Shown here piece after piece: positions 16,804-24,734 of a stretch of DNA of 38,078 nucleotides. This DNA is from an uncultured bacterium. Lineage in GTDB: Bacteria > Verrucomicrobiota > Kiritimatiellia > RFP12 > UBA1067. Under the pieces are notes generated by a model. The model saw only the letters and a list, made by a program, of their open reading frames with translations, was not told where the DNA came from and searched no databases. The translations under genes and the position numbers were made by a program. Numbering within the stretch: the first letter of the stretch is position 1; every line of letters starts with the position of its first letter. Where the stretch lies: NCBI GenBank assembly GCA_902779565.1, contig CACZCD010000034.1, forward strand, positions 1-38,078, in the 5' to 3' direction.

Positions 16804-19800
16804 TCACTCCTCTGGCCACGGCACGCTGATTGAGCGCGCGTGGGGGGCGAGGCCCTTCGGCGCGAGGTAGATGAACACCTCACAATGTTCCTCGTCCACC
16901 GGGACGAGCGTGGCAGAGCCAGTCGCCTTCACAGTCGTGTACTTCTTCGTCTTGTCGTTGTAGCCCGTCACAAACTCGCCGGCCACGCTCACCGTGCCGC
17001 TCGCCGCGAACTTCAGCGTCACGCGGGCGGTCACGTCCGCACCAAGTGCGGCCGTCAGAGCGACTTGGTCCTCGGAGAACGTGCCGTCGGGGAGAATCGC
17101 GTAGGTCATGGTCTTCTTGTCGAAGGACTTGCCGAGCGTCTTCCACGGCTCGACCTTCCAGTTGTACTGCCAGGCAACAAATTCGGGAGGGCCGACCTCT
17201 GTGTCGGCCGCGACGTCGCCCTGGCCGCCGTCATCCGGATCGGCCGCGACGGAGCGCGGCCCTCCCACGGCGATACCGCCTATGCCGTTGTCCTGCACCA
17301 CCAGCAGCACGACGTCGTTCGTCTTGATCGTCTTCGTGCCCTCCTTGTAGCTCCAGCTCGTCGTGACGTCCGCAAGGAAGTTGGAGCCGCCGTCGGCCAT
17401 GTCGAAGCCGGTGTAGTACGGCGCCGCCAGCGTGTAGGTGAGCCCGTCGCCCAGCGCCTTGCCGCTCACCTTGCCCGCCGCGCTCACCGTGAGCGAAACC
17501 TGCCCCGGTAGGGTCACGCGTCCCGCGTGACCGTCATCCGGTAGGGCGGGCGCGCCGCGCACGCCGTAAACCCCGCCCGCGAACGTGCCCTGCGCCCACG
17601 CGGGCAAGGCGTCCACCGTCGCGTCGATCTGGTACGTCTGCGTCGACTTGCCTGCCGTCGTCACCGTCACCTTCACCTCGCTCGGCTTCGCCGCGCCAGT
17701 ATTCTTGTCCGTCTTCGACGCCGCCGTCGGCGCACCGTAGATCGTGTTCGCCGGGACGTTCGTGACCGTGACCGCCGTCTTGCCGCTCCCGATCTTTGTC
17801 GTCACCGGCTTGTCCGTGAACTTGAGTCCCGCCGGCAGCCCCGCCACCTTCACCTTCGCCTCGGAAAGCGCACTTGCCGCCACCGGCCACTCGAGGTACA
17901 CCCCCGCCCAGATGTTCGTCTGGTGGGGCGAGCCGTCCCCGGCGAGCTGCATCTCCTCGCCATTCACCGCCAACTCGATGCTCGCCTTGTCCTCGTCGGC
18001 CGTCACGAACTTCGCGACATACTCCACATCGTTCGACGGCATCTTGTCGATCATGTAGCTCACCGCCTGTGAAAGCAGCCCATCCGCACTACTATTCCCT
18101 ATTCCCTCTTCCCTGTTCCCTATTCCCTCTTCCCTGTTCCCTATTCCCTCTTCCCTGTTCCCTGTCTCGTACCAGCCGGCGAACACATAGCCTTTGTTCG
18201 CCGTCGCCTTCAAGGTCACCTTCTTCCCGGGCGCGTACTTGCCCATGCCGGTGATCGTGCCCGCGACATACTTGCCCGCGCCCTTGCCGGTCGGCTCCGC
18301 GCCGGTGCCGTCCGTCGCATCAACGGTCACGAATATCTCGGGATCGCTCTTGAACACGGCGTAGTACGTCACGTCCTCCACGACGTTCGTGACCGTCGTC
18401 GACGTCTTCGAGTTCGCCGCCGGCTTCGCCGACCGATCGATCACCAGCGAAGGCGTGGTGGCGACGAAATAGCCGTCCGGGTAGGGCGCGGACTCCGGCC
18501 GCGCCGTATTGTTGGTTGTCCACCCCACAAACGTATAGTTCTTGTTCACGGCCGCCTTCAGCGTCAACTTCTTGCCCCGCGCGCACAGGCCGCTCCCCGA
18601 CACCTTCCCGCCATCCGCCGGATCGGCGAGCCCGCGGACATACGGGATCTTGTAATAGAAGGCAAACCACTGCGTCGAATTTGTCACCGTCACGATAAGT
18701 TTAGGATTGTTAAACTCTTCTATGCTCGTTAAATTGAGCCAACTGTCAAACTCATACCCAAAACGCGGCTTGGCTGTCAAAGTCACTTTGCTTCCATATT
18801 TATACGTCCCCGTACCACTTGAGAAAACGCCATCAACCAAGAAAGATCTCATGTCATCCGAGAAATAGAAATCCTTAATCGACAATGTGTACATCACCTC
18901 ATTATCTGGAACCCACTTCACTGCCGTAACCCTAACATGGACATCAGGAACCGCACCTTGCGTAAATTCCAGCACTATATGATGCGCTCCCGAACTGGAC
19001 AAAACGACCTGCCATCCGTGCCATCCTTCCCCATTTTCCGTTTGCGTAATTGGGCCATATCTTTTGGAATTATCATACAATCCAAATGTAGAAACCGACC
19101 CCGCATAATCATTTCCAACATATTCTAATTCGAACAGCAAACGCCCACTCCCATTAAACGTACCGAGGTCAAGTTTCGCCACCTGTCCAGCTTTCAAATC
19201 TGGGGACTGAACAAAGACAGAACAACCATTACTTGGATCGCAATGCGCCGCCTCGTGCGCCGTCCATTTGCCAGTTCCGCTCATCGACGGCTTAAGGCTC
19301 TCATTCCCAAGCCCCTGCGCAAGGGTAATGTCGGAGTTCATATCGCGTATCTCGACCGTGCAAACACGAACGTCGCCAAGCTCTACACCCTTGGCATTGC
19401 CCAACTGCAAAGTCAGCATCTCCATGCCCTCAATTGTCGTATCAGCCTTTACTGGTATGCTAATCCGCTTCTCACCTACCTCACCTTTAGACCACGAAAG
19501 CGTCAGCGGGAACTTCAGTCCTCCTTTGGGCGTCACGCCGTCAATCGCCCCTTTCGCCATGTCCACATCCGCAGCAACCGCAGTGTCGTAAGCTATAAAA
19601 ATCGTTGCGCTTGATGTTGAATCATCTATTCCGCCGGTAACGACAATTGAAATATTCGAACCCTCTTCGCAGACGACAGACTGCGATTCGAAATTGACGG
19701 CATATCTGATCTCGACCCAGTGCTGATACAACACAAAATCACCGCCAGGAACAATTGCATCGGGAGTTGCCTTCATGCCAGCACCATCTTCCCCTGTGTA

Positions 19801-21540
19801 CCATCCATCAAACTTGTATCCCGCACGTCGCAAGGGAATCGGCAGTTCACCGAACGGCTCACCAACTGTCAGTTCTAAACTATGCTCTACAGCTTCGCCG
19901 CAGCACGAATCCACAACATACGTCCCGATTGTCTTTGCCGGCAATGAATTAGTCGAGCCGTGAAACATAACTACGCACACAGGGCAAGGAGGAGGCTCCG
20001 GTTTGCCAGGCATGGGATCGTCGGGGGTAGGATCGTCAGGCGTGGGATCGTCAGGCGTGGGATCGTCAGGGGCAGGATCGTCAGGAGTGGGATCGTCAGG
20101 GGTAGGGTCGTCAGGAGTGGGATCGTCGGGCTTCGGATTACCAGGAGTTGGATCGTCATCATTAGGGGCCGCGTAGGCGGTAATAAACCATTCATTGTCA
20201 ACTGTGGAGTTTGCCATATCCGTCCATTGCATGGCGTCTATGCCATCTATGTTCCAATGCGAACGAAAGAATCGCCCCTTTACCGGATTAGGGTTGCTCA
20301 TTATAGCAACGCTCTCTGCGCAATCTACGATAATCGAATAACGCTGTCCCTTTTTCACTGCAAAGGGAGTTGGCAGGTCGATTGTGAAGTATCCTGTTCT
20401 ATCTGGGAATTCCATCTCCTTGCCATCGATGACACAGGTTCCTGTCGCCGGACTATCCTCGGTGCATCCGACAAAAGCATAAATCTTATAGTCGTCAAGG
20501 TGGGCTCCCATTATGCCTATGGCATTGATCGTGTCATCGCTTTCCGCAGTGAAAACAACGGCGCATGAATCCAGCTCGTTCATGGAAACCCCAATTAGCG
20601 ACGTCGGATTTTCCGCGCGATGGCAATACAGCCTGCCATATTTGTTTTGTACATCCGGAATGAGGACCGATGTGTAATCCGCAAAGCATAAATCCGTCCA
20701 GGCCAGTCCCATATAGCTGGCATGATTAACCGGTGGTCTGTACCTGAAGATGTTGTCATCGTAGTAGGAGACATAGAAGTATCCATTATCGCCAAAACCC
20801 GTGCCATACGAACCCTTTACGATCCACGCGCCGTCACCCTCGGGTACTTTACCGCCAGTCTTGAAAAACGACGCGGAAATGGAATCGTCGAAACCGACAA
20901 CCATTGCAGTACGGTAGTATTCGCGCTTGTAGTAGGACGACGAATCCGGCTGCATCGGGAAATAGCAATATTTCCCGTTGTTGAAAAAGGAATCAACATG
21001 CTGATACCAGGTGAGAAGAGGTGCGTTGACAAGATTTTGTTTCAGATATTTAAGCGAGGCCTTCCACTCAACCGTTCCAGTGCTTGACTGTTCGATGCCC
21101 TCCATCAGATACATATGTATTATGTGAGAGCCATCAAGCCAACTTCTCAAAATCCAATCGTAGGATTTTCCTATAAACGGTAGCTGCGTATTTCTCTGAT
21201 AGTATTCCGCCGCAGGTGCATCGGGGGCTGACTTCGCCTGCGCGGCAAATGCGGATATCTGAGCCTCGGTATACGTACAAGCGGCCCTCTCGGTATCCGT
21301 CAACCCGTCATAGGGCTTCTTCTTCAAGATCAAGTTAACAGACTCAATAAAGTCCATTGGCGCATACGCATAGGACTGATCTTCGGTCCCCTTCTGTGTT
21401 TTAACCGGAGTTGTGTAGCACTTACCATCTACATTGTCCCAGCGAAACTTCGTCGGCAATGCCGCCAATGTCGACAGTGACAACAACGCACAGGCAATTA
21501 CAATCGTCGCCAACACCATTCGCTTCATGATTCGTTTCAT
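16804..21540 (-). CDS. Large surface protein with a catalytically degenerate papain-like head and Calx-beta/InlB tail
   Basis: 1,578 residues; the ATG at 21538-21540 follows AAGGAG and a signal peptide follows (VLATIVIACALLSLSTLAA). Residues 28-265 have the bacterial C1 papain fold, seen from TPVKTQKGTEDQSYAYA, TAMVVGFDDS and GDGAWIVKGSYGTGFGDNGYFYVSYYD. In active relatives these read QG..G.CWAFA, HAV.IVG.DD and VKNSWG, so the Cys is Ser56, the His is Arg210 and the Asn is Gly243. A lectin-like domain typical of C1 relatives follows (about 300-455), then a (PDDPT)n linker, a Flg_new/InlB repeat (520-600), Calx-beta (613-734), more InlB repeats (887-1164), an Ig-like domain and a C-terminal tail related to that of the giant adhesin. 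Probably a secreted, non-proteolytic binding protein. It stands 113 bp behind the membrane-protein gene of the radical SAM locus. Confidence 0.88.
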   Translation of the reverse strand: MKRIMKRMVLATIVIACALLSLSTLAALPTKFRWDNVDGKCYTTPVKTQKGTEDQSYAYAPMDFIESVNLILKKKPYDGLTDTERAACTYTEAQISAFAAQAKSAPDAPAAEYYQRNTQLPFIGKSYDWILRSWLDGSHIIHMYLMEGIEQSSTGTVEWKASLKYLKQNLVNAPLLTWYQHVDSFFNNGKYCYFPMQPDSSSYYKREYYRTAMVVGFDDSISASFFKTGGKVPEGDGAWIVKGSYGTGFGDNGYFYVSYYDDNIFRYRPPVNHASYMGLAWTDLCFADYTSVLIPDVQNKYGRLYCHRAENPTSLIGVSMNELDSCAVVFTAESDDTINAIGIMGAHLDDYKIYAFVGCTEDSPATGTCVIDGKEMEFPDRTGYFTIDLPTPFAVKKGQRYSIIVDCAESVAIMSNPNPVKGRFFRSHWNIDGIDAMQWTDMANSTVDNEWFITAYAAPNDDDPTPGNPKPDDPTPDDPTPDDPTPDDPAPDDPTPDDPTPDDPTPDDPMPGKPEPPPCPVCVVMFHGSTNSLPAKTIGTYVVDSCCGEAVEHSLELTVGEPFGELPIPLRRAGYKFDGWYTGEDGAGMKATPDAIVPGGDFVLYQHWVEIRYAVNFESQSVVCEEGSNISIVVTGGIDDSTSSATIFIAYDTAVAADVDMAKGAIDGVTPKGGLKFPLTLSWSKGEVGEKRISIPVKADTTIEGMEMLTLQLGNAKGVELGDVRVCTVEIRDMNSDITLAQGLGNESLKPSMSGTGKWTAHEAAHCDPSNGCSVFVQSPDLKAGQVAKLDLGTFNGSGRLLFELEYVGNDYAGSVSTFGLYDNSKRYGPITQTENGEGWHGWQVVLSSSGAHHIVLEFTQGAVPDVHVRVTAVKWVPDNEVMYTLSIKDFYFSDDMRSFLVDGVFSSGTGTYKYGSKVTLTAKPRFGYEFDSWLNLTSIEEFNNPKLIVTVTNSTQWFAFYYKIPYVRGLADPADGGKVSGSGLCARGKKLTLKAAVNKNYTFVGWTTNNTARPESAPYPDGYFVATTPSLVIDRSAKPAANSKTSTTVTNVVEDVTYYAVFKSDPEIFVTVDATDGTGAEPTGKGAGKYVAGTITGMGKYAPGKKVTLKATANKGYVFAGWYETGNREEGIGNREEGIGNREEGIGNSSADGLLSQAVSYMIDKMPSNDVEYVAKFVTADEDKASIELAVNGEEMQLAGDGSPHQTNIWAGVYLEWPVAASALSEAKVKVAGLPAGLKFTDKPVTTKIGSGKTAVTVTNVPANTIYGAPTAASKTDKNTGAAKPSEVKVTVTTAGKSTQTYQIDATVDALPAWAQGTFAGGVYGVRGAPALPDDGHAGRVTLPGQVSLTVSAAGKVSGKALGDGLTYTLAAPYYTGFDMADGGSNFLADVTTSWSYKEGTKTIKTNDVVLLVVQDNGIGGIAVGGPRSVAADPDDGGQGDVAADTEVGPPEFVAWQYNWKVEPWKTLGKSFDKKTMTYAILPDGTFSEDQVALTAALGADVTARVTLKFAASGTVSVAGEFVTGYNDKTKKYTTVKATGSATLVPVDEEHCEVFIYLAPKGLAPHARSISVPWPEE
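17185..17270. repeat. Composite palindromic element, copy 1 of a dispersed family
   Basis: GGGAGGGCCG at 17185-17194 is inversely repeated by CGGCCCTCCC at 17257-17266, with TCGGCCGCGACG directly repeated inside (17204-17215 and 17240-17251). The 30 bp at 17241-17270 match 37441-37470 in an unrelated gene at 25 of 30 positions. On the minus strand it codes a VAADPDDGGQGDVAADTEVG-type insert in the C-terminal tail without breaking the frame. Confidence 0.75.
17505..17546. repeat. Hairpin flanked by 9-bp direct repeats, in frame
   Basis: GGTCACGCG (17512-17520) pairs with CGCGTGACC (17524-17532). The nonamer CCGGTAGGG stands on both sides, at 17505-17513 and 17538-17546. This is the layout expected of a small inserted palindromic element with a target duplication. 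It lies in the surface protein gene and keeps the frame. Confidence 0.6.
18094..18163. repeat. Heptamer tandem array (NTTCCCT x10) in the papain-like surface protein gene
   Basis: Ten heptamers ATTCCCT, CTTCCCT or GTTCCCT, organised as a 21-bp superunit repeated about three times. On the minus strand the array codes GNREEGI repeats directly after the GW of an InlB-type repeat (GYVFAGW), the same position at which the giant adhesin gene carries its own heptamer array. Confidence 0.9.
18227..18467 (-). repeat. InlB-type module shared with the giant adhesin gene (copy B)
   Basis: Partner of 6160-6400, offset 12,067. Only scattered substitutions are visible across more than 200 bp. Confidence 0.85.
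20015..20155. repeat. 15-bp tandem repeats coding a PDDPT linker
   Basis: The unit GGATCGTCAGGNGTG is repeated about nine times with small changes. On the minus strand it codes (PDDPT)n, a stiff acidic Pro-rich linker between the papain/lectin-like head and the InlB/Calx-beta stalk. There are no spacers, so it is not a CRISPR array. Confidence 0.9.
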
Positions 21541-21653
21541 GATTCTCCTTCAGTTTCTTTTCGTTAATAGGTTACACCATTTATCTCAAATAGGATCGCC
21601 TTTTATAGGAACACACCTATAACATCTGTGCAACTTTCGTCTTACAGCGCGTA

Positions 21654-22256
21654 TCACTTTCGCGATCCCAGATTACTCAACACCCAAAGACGTGTAATGG
21701 AATTCTGAACCTCAGCATACTTTCGAATGCGCTTTGCAACTTTTGAACGTTTCTCTTCGGACGTATTGCTTAAATAATCATCGACAAGCCATTCAGCGAT
21801 ATCGACGGGCGATGTGCCAATCTTGCACAAGATCTCATATAGTTCCGCAACATCAGGCAACACCGCTACTACGTCATCCACGTTCATTTCCGTTTTTAAA
21901 TGGTCTGATTTCTTCGCCCTGTCGAGAATCGCCATCACAACGGTATGAGACGCCCCCATCCCCACAAACGCATCATTCAGGAACACCAGATTTTCAAATC
22001 TTTTCCGTTCCTTCTCTCCAAGTCTTCCCCCACCTTTAGCGAGCATCGCTTCCCCACCGCCAACTGCGTCTACTTCTTGTCTTGTGTTGTAGTCTATCTC
22101 CATCATGCGTTTTAGGAGTGCGAGGTCGTCCATTGTAGAATACTCTTCGCAATCAAGTCGCTTCCACTCGTTCTTTTCGCGTTCAGACACAAAGAACAGA
22201 ACACCCGCCAGCACAAAGATGCCCGTAATCATCATTATTGTTATTTTCTCCACCAT
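21654..22256 (-). CDS. Small one-helix membrane protein next to the radical SAM locus
   Basis: About 200 residues from the ATG at 22254-22256; upstream sequence in frame reads through a hairpin and looks noncoding. No close ribosome site is visible (GGAG lies 16 nt away), so the start is uncertain. Residues about 6-24 form a single transmembrane helix (TIMMITGIFVLAGVLFFVS), followed by a charged, mainly helical domain with no motif I recognise (DDLALLKRMMEIDY, VDDVVAVLPDVAELYEILCKIG, VAKRIRKYAEVQNSITRLW). The topology suggests the bulk faces one side of the membrane as a soluble helical domain. It is 155 bp behind the 42-codon peptide gene on the same strand and could act with it (immunity, export or processing), but only position supports that. 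Confidence 0.7.
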   Translation of the reverse strand: MVEKITIMMITGIFVLAGVLFFVSEREKNEWKRLDCEEYSTMDDLALLKRMMEIDYNTRQEVDAVGGGEAMLAKGGGRLGEKERKRFENLVFLNDAFVGMGASHTVVMAILDRAKKSDHLKTEMNVDDVVAVLPDVAELYEILCKIGTSPVDIAEWLVDDYLSNTSEEKRSKVAKRIRKYAEVQNSITRLWVLSNLGSRK

Positions 22257-22364
22257 GGTTGTATCCGTTATTCTCCATTCATTTGTATGCAACTCTTCTG
22301 TAAGCCCGTTGCGAATGCAGGATGGTCTCTTCCTCGCCCAAGGCACCTTCGTAGAGTCCGAGAT

Positions 22365-22390
22365 GAGCGGTCGGATTTCTCCGACCGCTC
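22365..22390 (-). promoter_or_regulatory. Perfect 11-bp hairpin with GAAA tetraloop behind the peptide gene
   Basis: On the minus strand GAGCGGTCGGA pairs perfectly with TCCGACCGCTC around a GAAA loop. It begins 21 nt after the stop codon of the 42-codon peptide gene and has no U-tract, so it fits an mRNA-stabilising or partial-termination hairpin rather than a full intrinsic terminator. In RiPP operons such elements can raise precursor expression relative to downstream genes; that reading is an inference. Confidence 0.7.
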
Positions 22391-22411
22391 CGTTCGGAAT
22401 GCAATTAGGAG

Positions 22412-22540
22412 TTAATCGCTTCCCATGCCACACCCGAAAACGATGCATCCAGACCTATAGTCTGCGGCTTCCTGAGAAGTCACCGTAATCTGGGCGGCAA
22501 GCACTTCTGCTTCCGAAAGCATTTCTGCTGAGATTTTCAT
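22412..22540 (-). CDS. Candidate RiPP precursor peptide, 42 residues
   Basis: ATG at 22538-22540 preceded by AAAGGA at about 7 nt, stop TAA at 22412-22414. The N-terminal part (starting MKISAEMLSEAE, then Ala/Gln/Thr/Val-rich) looks like a helical leader. The C-terminal 16 residues, DYRSGCIVFGCGMGSD, are glycine-rich with two cysteines (32 and 37) and hydrophobic residues between them, as in substrates of thioether- or cyclophane-forming radical SAM enzymes. It lies 82 bp downstream of a radical SAM/SPASM gene on the same strand and is followed by a strong hairpin. I do not recognise the leader or core as a known family. The strong ribosome site, the position and the sudden change from leader to Gly/Cys-rich tail support a real gene. 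Alternative: a chance short frame. Confidence 0.65.
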   Translation of the reverse strand: MKISAEMLSEAEVLAAQITVTSQEAADYRSGCIVFGCGMGSD

Positions 22541-22622
22541 GATAATCCTTTCAATTGCGATACACTAAATGAACGGGAAAGCTACTTCACCAGCCATTAT
22601 CCTTCCCGAATGGAAAATGGCG

Positions 22623-23768
22623 TCACGGTTTATCTGTCACTGCTATCGCTTCCTCTTTCCTCCTTTCTGTCAGATGGTAGATTTCAATCGCTGCCTTCAA
22701 CTTGACCTGTTCTTCGCGAGAAAGAGAGTTCTTCTTCTTCATGTAATATTGTATTTGAAATGCGCTAATCACGCGAAACTCCGCCTCCAGCATCTTGCAG
22801 CCTCGTTTATCACGCAAGCCGACGTCCCCGCGTTCCTGTAAATTATCGGATATACATGTTGGACAACATTTCACAAGGGTGCATTTCTCACAAACCGGAT
22901 CCTTTCTCCCTGCCAGCGGATGTTCAAAATCAATACATTTAATTTCATCAAAAATATCGCGCCCCCAGACAAAAGGCAGAAACATGTGGCATGGATAGCC
23001 CTTGCCGCTGTAATCATAGGCAACCATGTGGTGACCGGCACCACAGAACGAGTCGCGCCTATCCGTAAGTTGGCCAGTGAATGAATACATAAAAAACGGA
23101 TTGGGGGAATATTCGGGATTCTCTAAATAAAAGTTGGCGATACGGGTCAACTGTTCTTCATAAATCAGTGCTTCTTCTGCAGTCCATTTAACTCCGACAG
23201 CACGACCGCTTTCCAACTGGTATCCCTGTCGCGTCAGGTTGATGAAATCTTCCGCATACCGTTTGAGGGCTTCACGAGAGACTGTCATTGAAAAATGGAC
23301 ATCCGGCCAAGTGTCGCGTGCAAATTCCACAGGGATATCTTCCAAGGAGACACCACGATTCAACAGCTGGGTCGAACTGTCTCCATCGATGGAGAGACGC
23401 AAGGAGATTTTGTCTTTGTGGCACCTAAACCAATCTCTTTTGTCGGCTGTCAATAAAGTCCCATTTGATGTGATGGAAACAGTATATTTTACCTTGGTAT
23501 CAAGCCCCCATAGCCATTCGCAGAAGGATTTTATCATTTCGAAGCGCAAAAGTGGCTCCCCTCCAAATAAATTTATGGTTAATCCATCAAAATTCCCTGT
23601 TCGCTCGATTGATTCAATTTCATTGGCGATGACTTTCTTGGCCGTATCCAAGCTCATGTGCCTTGAGGGATCATTCATTTTGAATTTTTCAAAGCAGTAT
23701 GTACAATGAAGATTACAGGCGTAAGTCAAGACCAACTTGCAAACTCGTGGATTTTTAAACTGAACCAT
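22623..23768 (-). CDS. Radical SAM/SPASM peptide-modifying enzyme
   Basis: 381 residues from the ATG at 23766-23768 with AAAGGAG about 9 nt upstream; a longer in-frame start (TTG at 23912) lacks support. The [4Fe-4S]/SAM site is C18-N-L-H-C22-T-Y-C25, with the glycine-rich motif NLFGGEP near residue 70 and SITSNGTLL near 103. The C-terminal SPASM region holds nine cysteines (242, 260, 278, 293, 296, 301, 302, 305, 324) in an FCGAG...YPCH...CEKC...KCCPTC...GCK arrangement, fit for auxiliary Fe-S clusters. SPASM enzymes of this kind modify ribosomal peptides (sactipeptides, ranthipeptides, cyclophanes) or activate sulfatases. It lacks the usual anaerobic sulfatase-maturase context, since no sulfatase gene is near, and is followed by a 42-codon Gly/Cys-tailed peptide gene, so peptide modification is the better reading. 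No transporter or protease partner is adjacent. Confidence 0.9.
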   Translation of the reverse strand: MVQFKNPRVCKLVLTYACNLHCTYCFEKFKMNDPSRHMSLDTAKKVIANEIESIERTGNFDGLTINLFGGEPLLRFEMIKSFCEWLWGLDTKVKYTVSITSNGTLLTADKRDWFRCHKDKISLRLSIDGDSSTQLLNRGVSLEDIPVEFARDTWPDVHFSMTVSREALKRYAEDFINLTRQGYQLESGRAVGVKWTAEEALIYEEQLTRIANFYLENPEYSPNPFFMYSFTGQLTDRRDSFCGAGHHMVAYDYSGKGYPCHMFLPFVWGRDIFDEIKCIDFEHPLAGRKDPVCEKCTLVKCCPTCISDNLQERGDVGLRDKRGCKMLEAEFRVISAFQIQYYMKKKNSLSREEQVKLKAAIEIYHLTERRKEEAIAVTDKP

Positions 23769-23889
23769 TTCTACATTCTCCTTTCCCTTGAATTTGTCTC
23801 CGTTCCGTTCGTTTTTTCTTGCTGCAAACGTTTTATCGCCTCCACCATCTCGTTCAGCGCCTGCTCGGGCAGGGGCGACCCGCCGACTG

Positions 23890-24216
23890 CTACGGCGCGG
23901 ACAAAACCGCAAACAGGATGATTATCAATCCTATTGCGGCAAGGGAAGGCCCCAGCAATGAACGCGACCAGCCACTCTCAAACTTGTCGAGCCGCGAGGA
24001 AATGACCGTCTTCTGAAACTCGTCGGCAAGCTCAATCCGATCACGATAAACGCCGAACTCGCAGAAGTCATCCCTGCCATAAAGCATCCGGCGAAACCAC
24101 GCTCGAATACCAACCCTCAGGCCATACAGCCTGAACAGGCATCCCCCGGTGTCCTCGCCCACTTCCAGCCGACGGAACAGATACCGCTTGGGGTGTACCA
24201 CGTACATCTTAGGCAT
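23890..24216 (-). CDS. Small membrane protein of unknown function, possibly frameshifted at its end
   Basis: 108 residues from the ATG at 24214-24216, which has AAGGA at 6 nt; the ATG at 24222 overlaps the stop of the DUF4282 gene but sits right against the ribosome site. The N-terminal part is basic and may be a small beta domain (YVVHPKRYLFRRLEV, FCEFGVYRDRIELADEFQ); a single transmembrane helix ends the protein (LLGPSLAAIGLIIILFAVLSAP). The frame one step over continues past the stop with a good-looking helical tail (SPLPEQALNEMVEAIKRLQ) that ends at the start of the radical SAM gene, so the present stop could result from a frameshift or sequence error. Third gene of the thioredoxin/DUF4282 operon by overlap. 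Family not recognised. Confidence 0.65.
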   Translation of the reverse strand: MPKMYVVHPKRYLFRRLEVGEDTGGCLFRLYGLRVGIRAWFRRMLYGRDDFCEFGVYRDRIELADEFQKTVISSRLDKFESGWSRSLLGPSLAAIGLIIILFAVLSAP

Positions 24217-24218
24217 TG

Positions 24219-24734
24219 TCATTCCTTCGCACCCTCCGGCGCAGCCGACTGCCGATGCTCCTCAATTTGCACCAAACGCCCAACGAGATCGGTCATCTTC
24301 GTAGTGGATTCATGAATGCGAAAGATTGCCATCAGCGACTCGAGGGAAAGCCGAAATGCAATCAGAATCAGGATGCTGATCCCAAAAACCTTCCACATGT
24401 CCCCAGAAGTGACGTATCGGCTCTTGGACATTGAGCCGAGAATCGAAATCATCGTGATTGGATAGGCGATGTACGCACCAACAAGCCAGGCAATGCGGAT
24501 GATCATCGGAGTAATCATCAGCCTAAAAGCATTGAACGCCCTGAAGCCCGTGTTCTGCGGAGCAAGATCGGTAACTCCGTAAATGCGTCGCTCTCCATCG
24601 TGCACGGCCTCGTCGGGCTGCGATTCGCGATGGGCCTCCCTGTAGTTCCTCACCCACTCCATACCCTTTGTCGCCATATCGCCCGCCGCCGCAAGCGCCT
24701 TTCTCGCCTTGTCTTCCATTTCTGCTCTGTTCAT
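24219..24734 (-). CDS. DUF4282-like membrane protein
   Basis: 171 residues from the ATG at 24732-24734, which overlaps the TGA of the thioredoxin-fold gene as ATGA; AAAGGG stands about 9 nt upstream, inside that gene. After a hydrophilic N-terminal half there are two transmembrane helices (RIAWLVGAYIAYPITMISI and DMWKVFGISILILIAFRLS) spaced as in DUF4282, ending in an amphipathic tail (MTDLVGRLVQIEEHRQ). DUF4282 proteins have no assigned function. Its stop overlaps the next start region, so the three genes 26722-23890 are translationally coupled. Confidence 0.75.
   Translation of the reverse strand: MNRAEMEDKARKALAAAGDMATKGMEWVRNYREAHRESQPDEAVHDGERRIYGVTDLAPQNTGFRAFNAFRLMITPMIIRIAWLVGAYIAYPITMISILGSMSKSRYVTSGDMWKVFGISILILIAFRLSLESLMAIFRIHESTTKMTDLVGRLVQIEEHRQSAAPEGAKE

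Noticed and set aside
20015-20155. Regular repeats that could suggest a CRISPR array
   Set aside because: No spacers; the 15-bp unit codes an in-frame PDDPT linker of a surface protein.
22257-22448. N-terminal extension of the small membrane protein to 22448
   Set aside because: It would read through the 11-bp hairpin and overlap the peptide gene in another frame, without a ribosome site.
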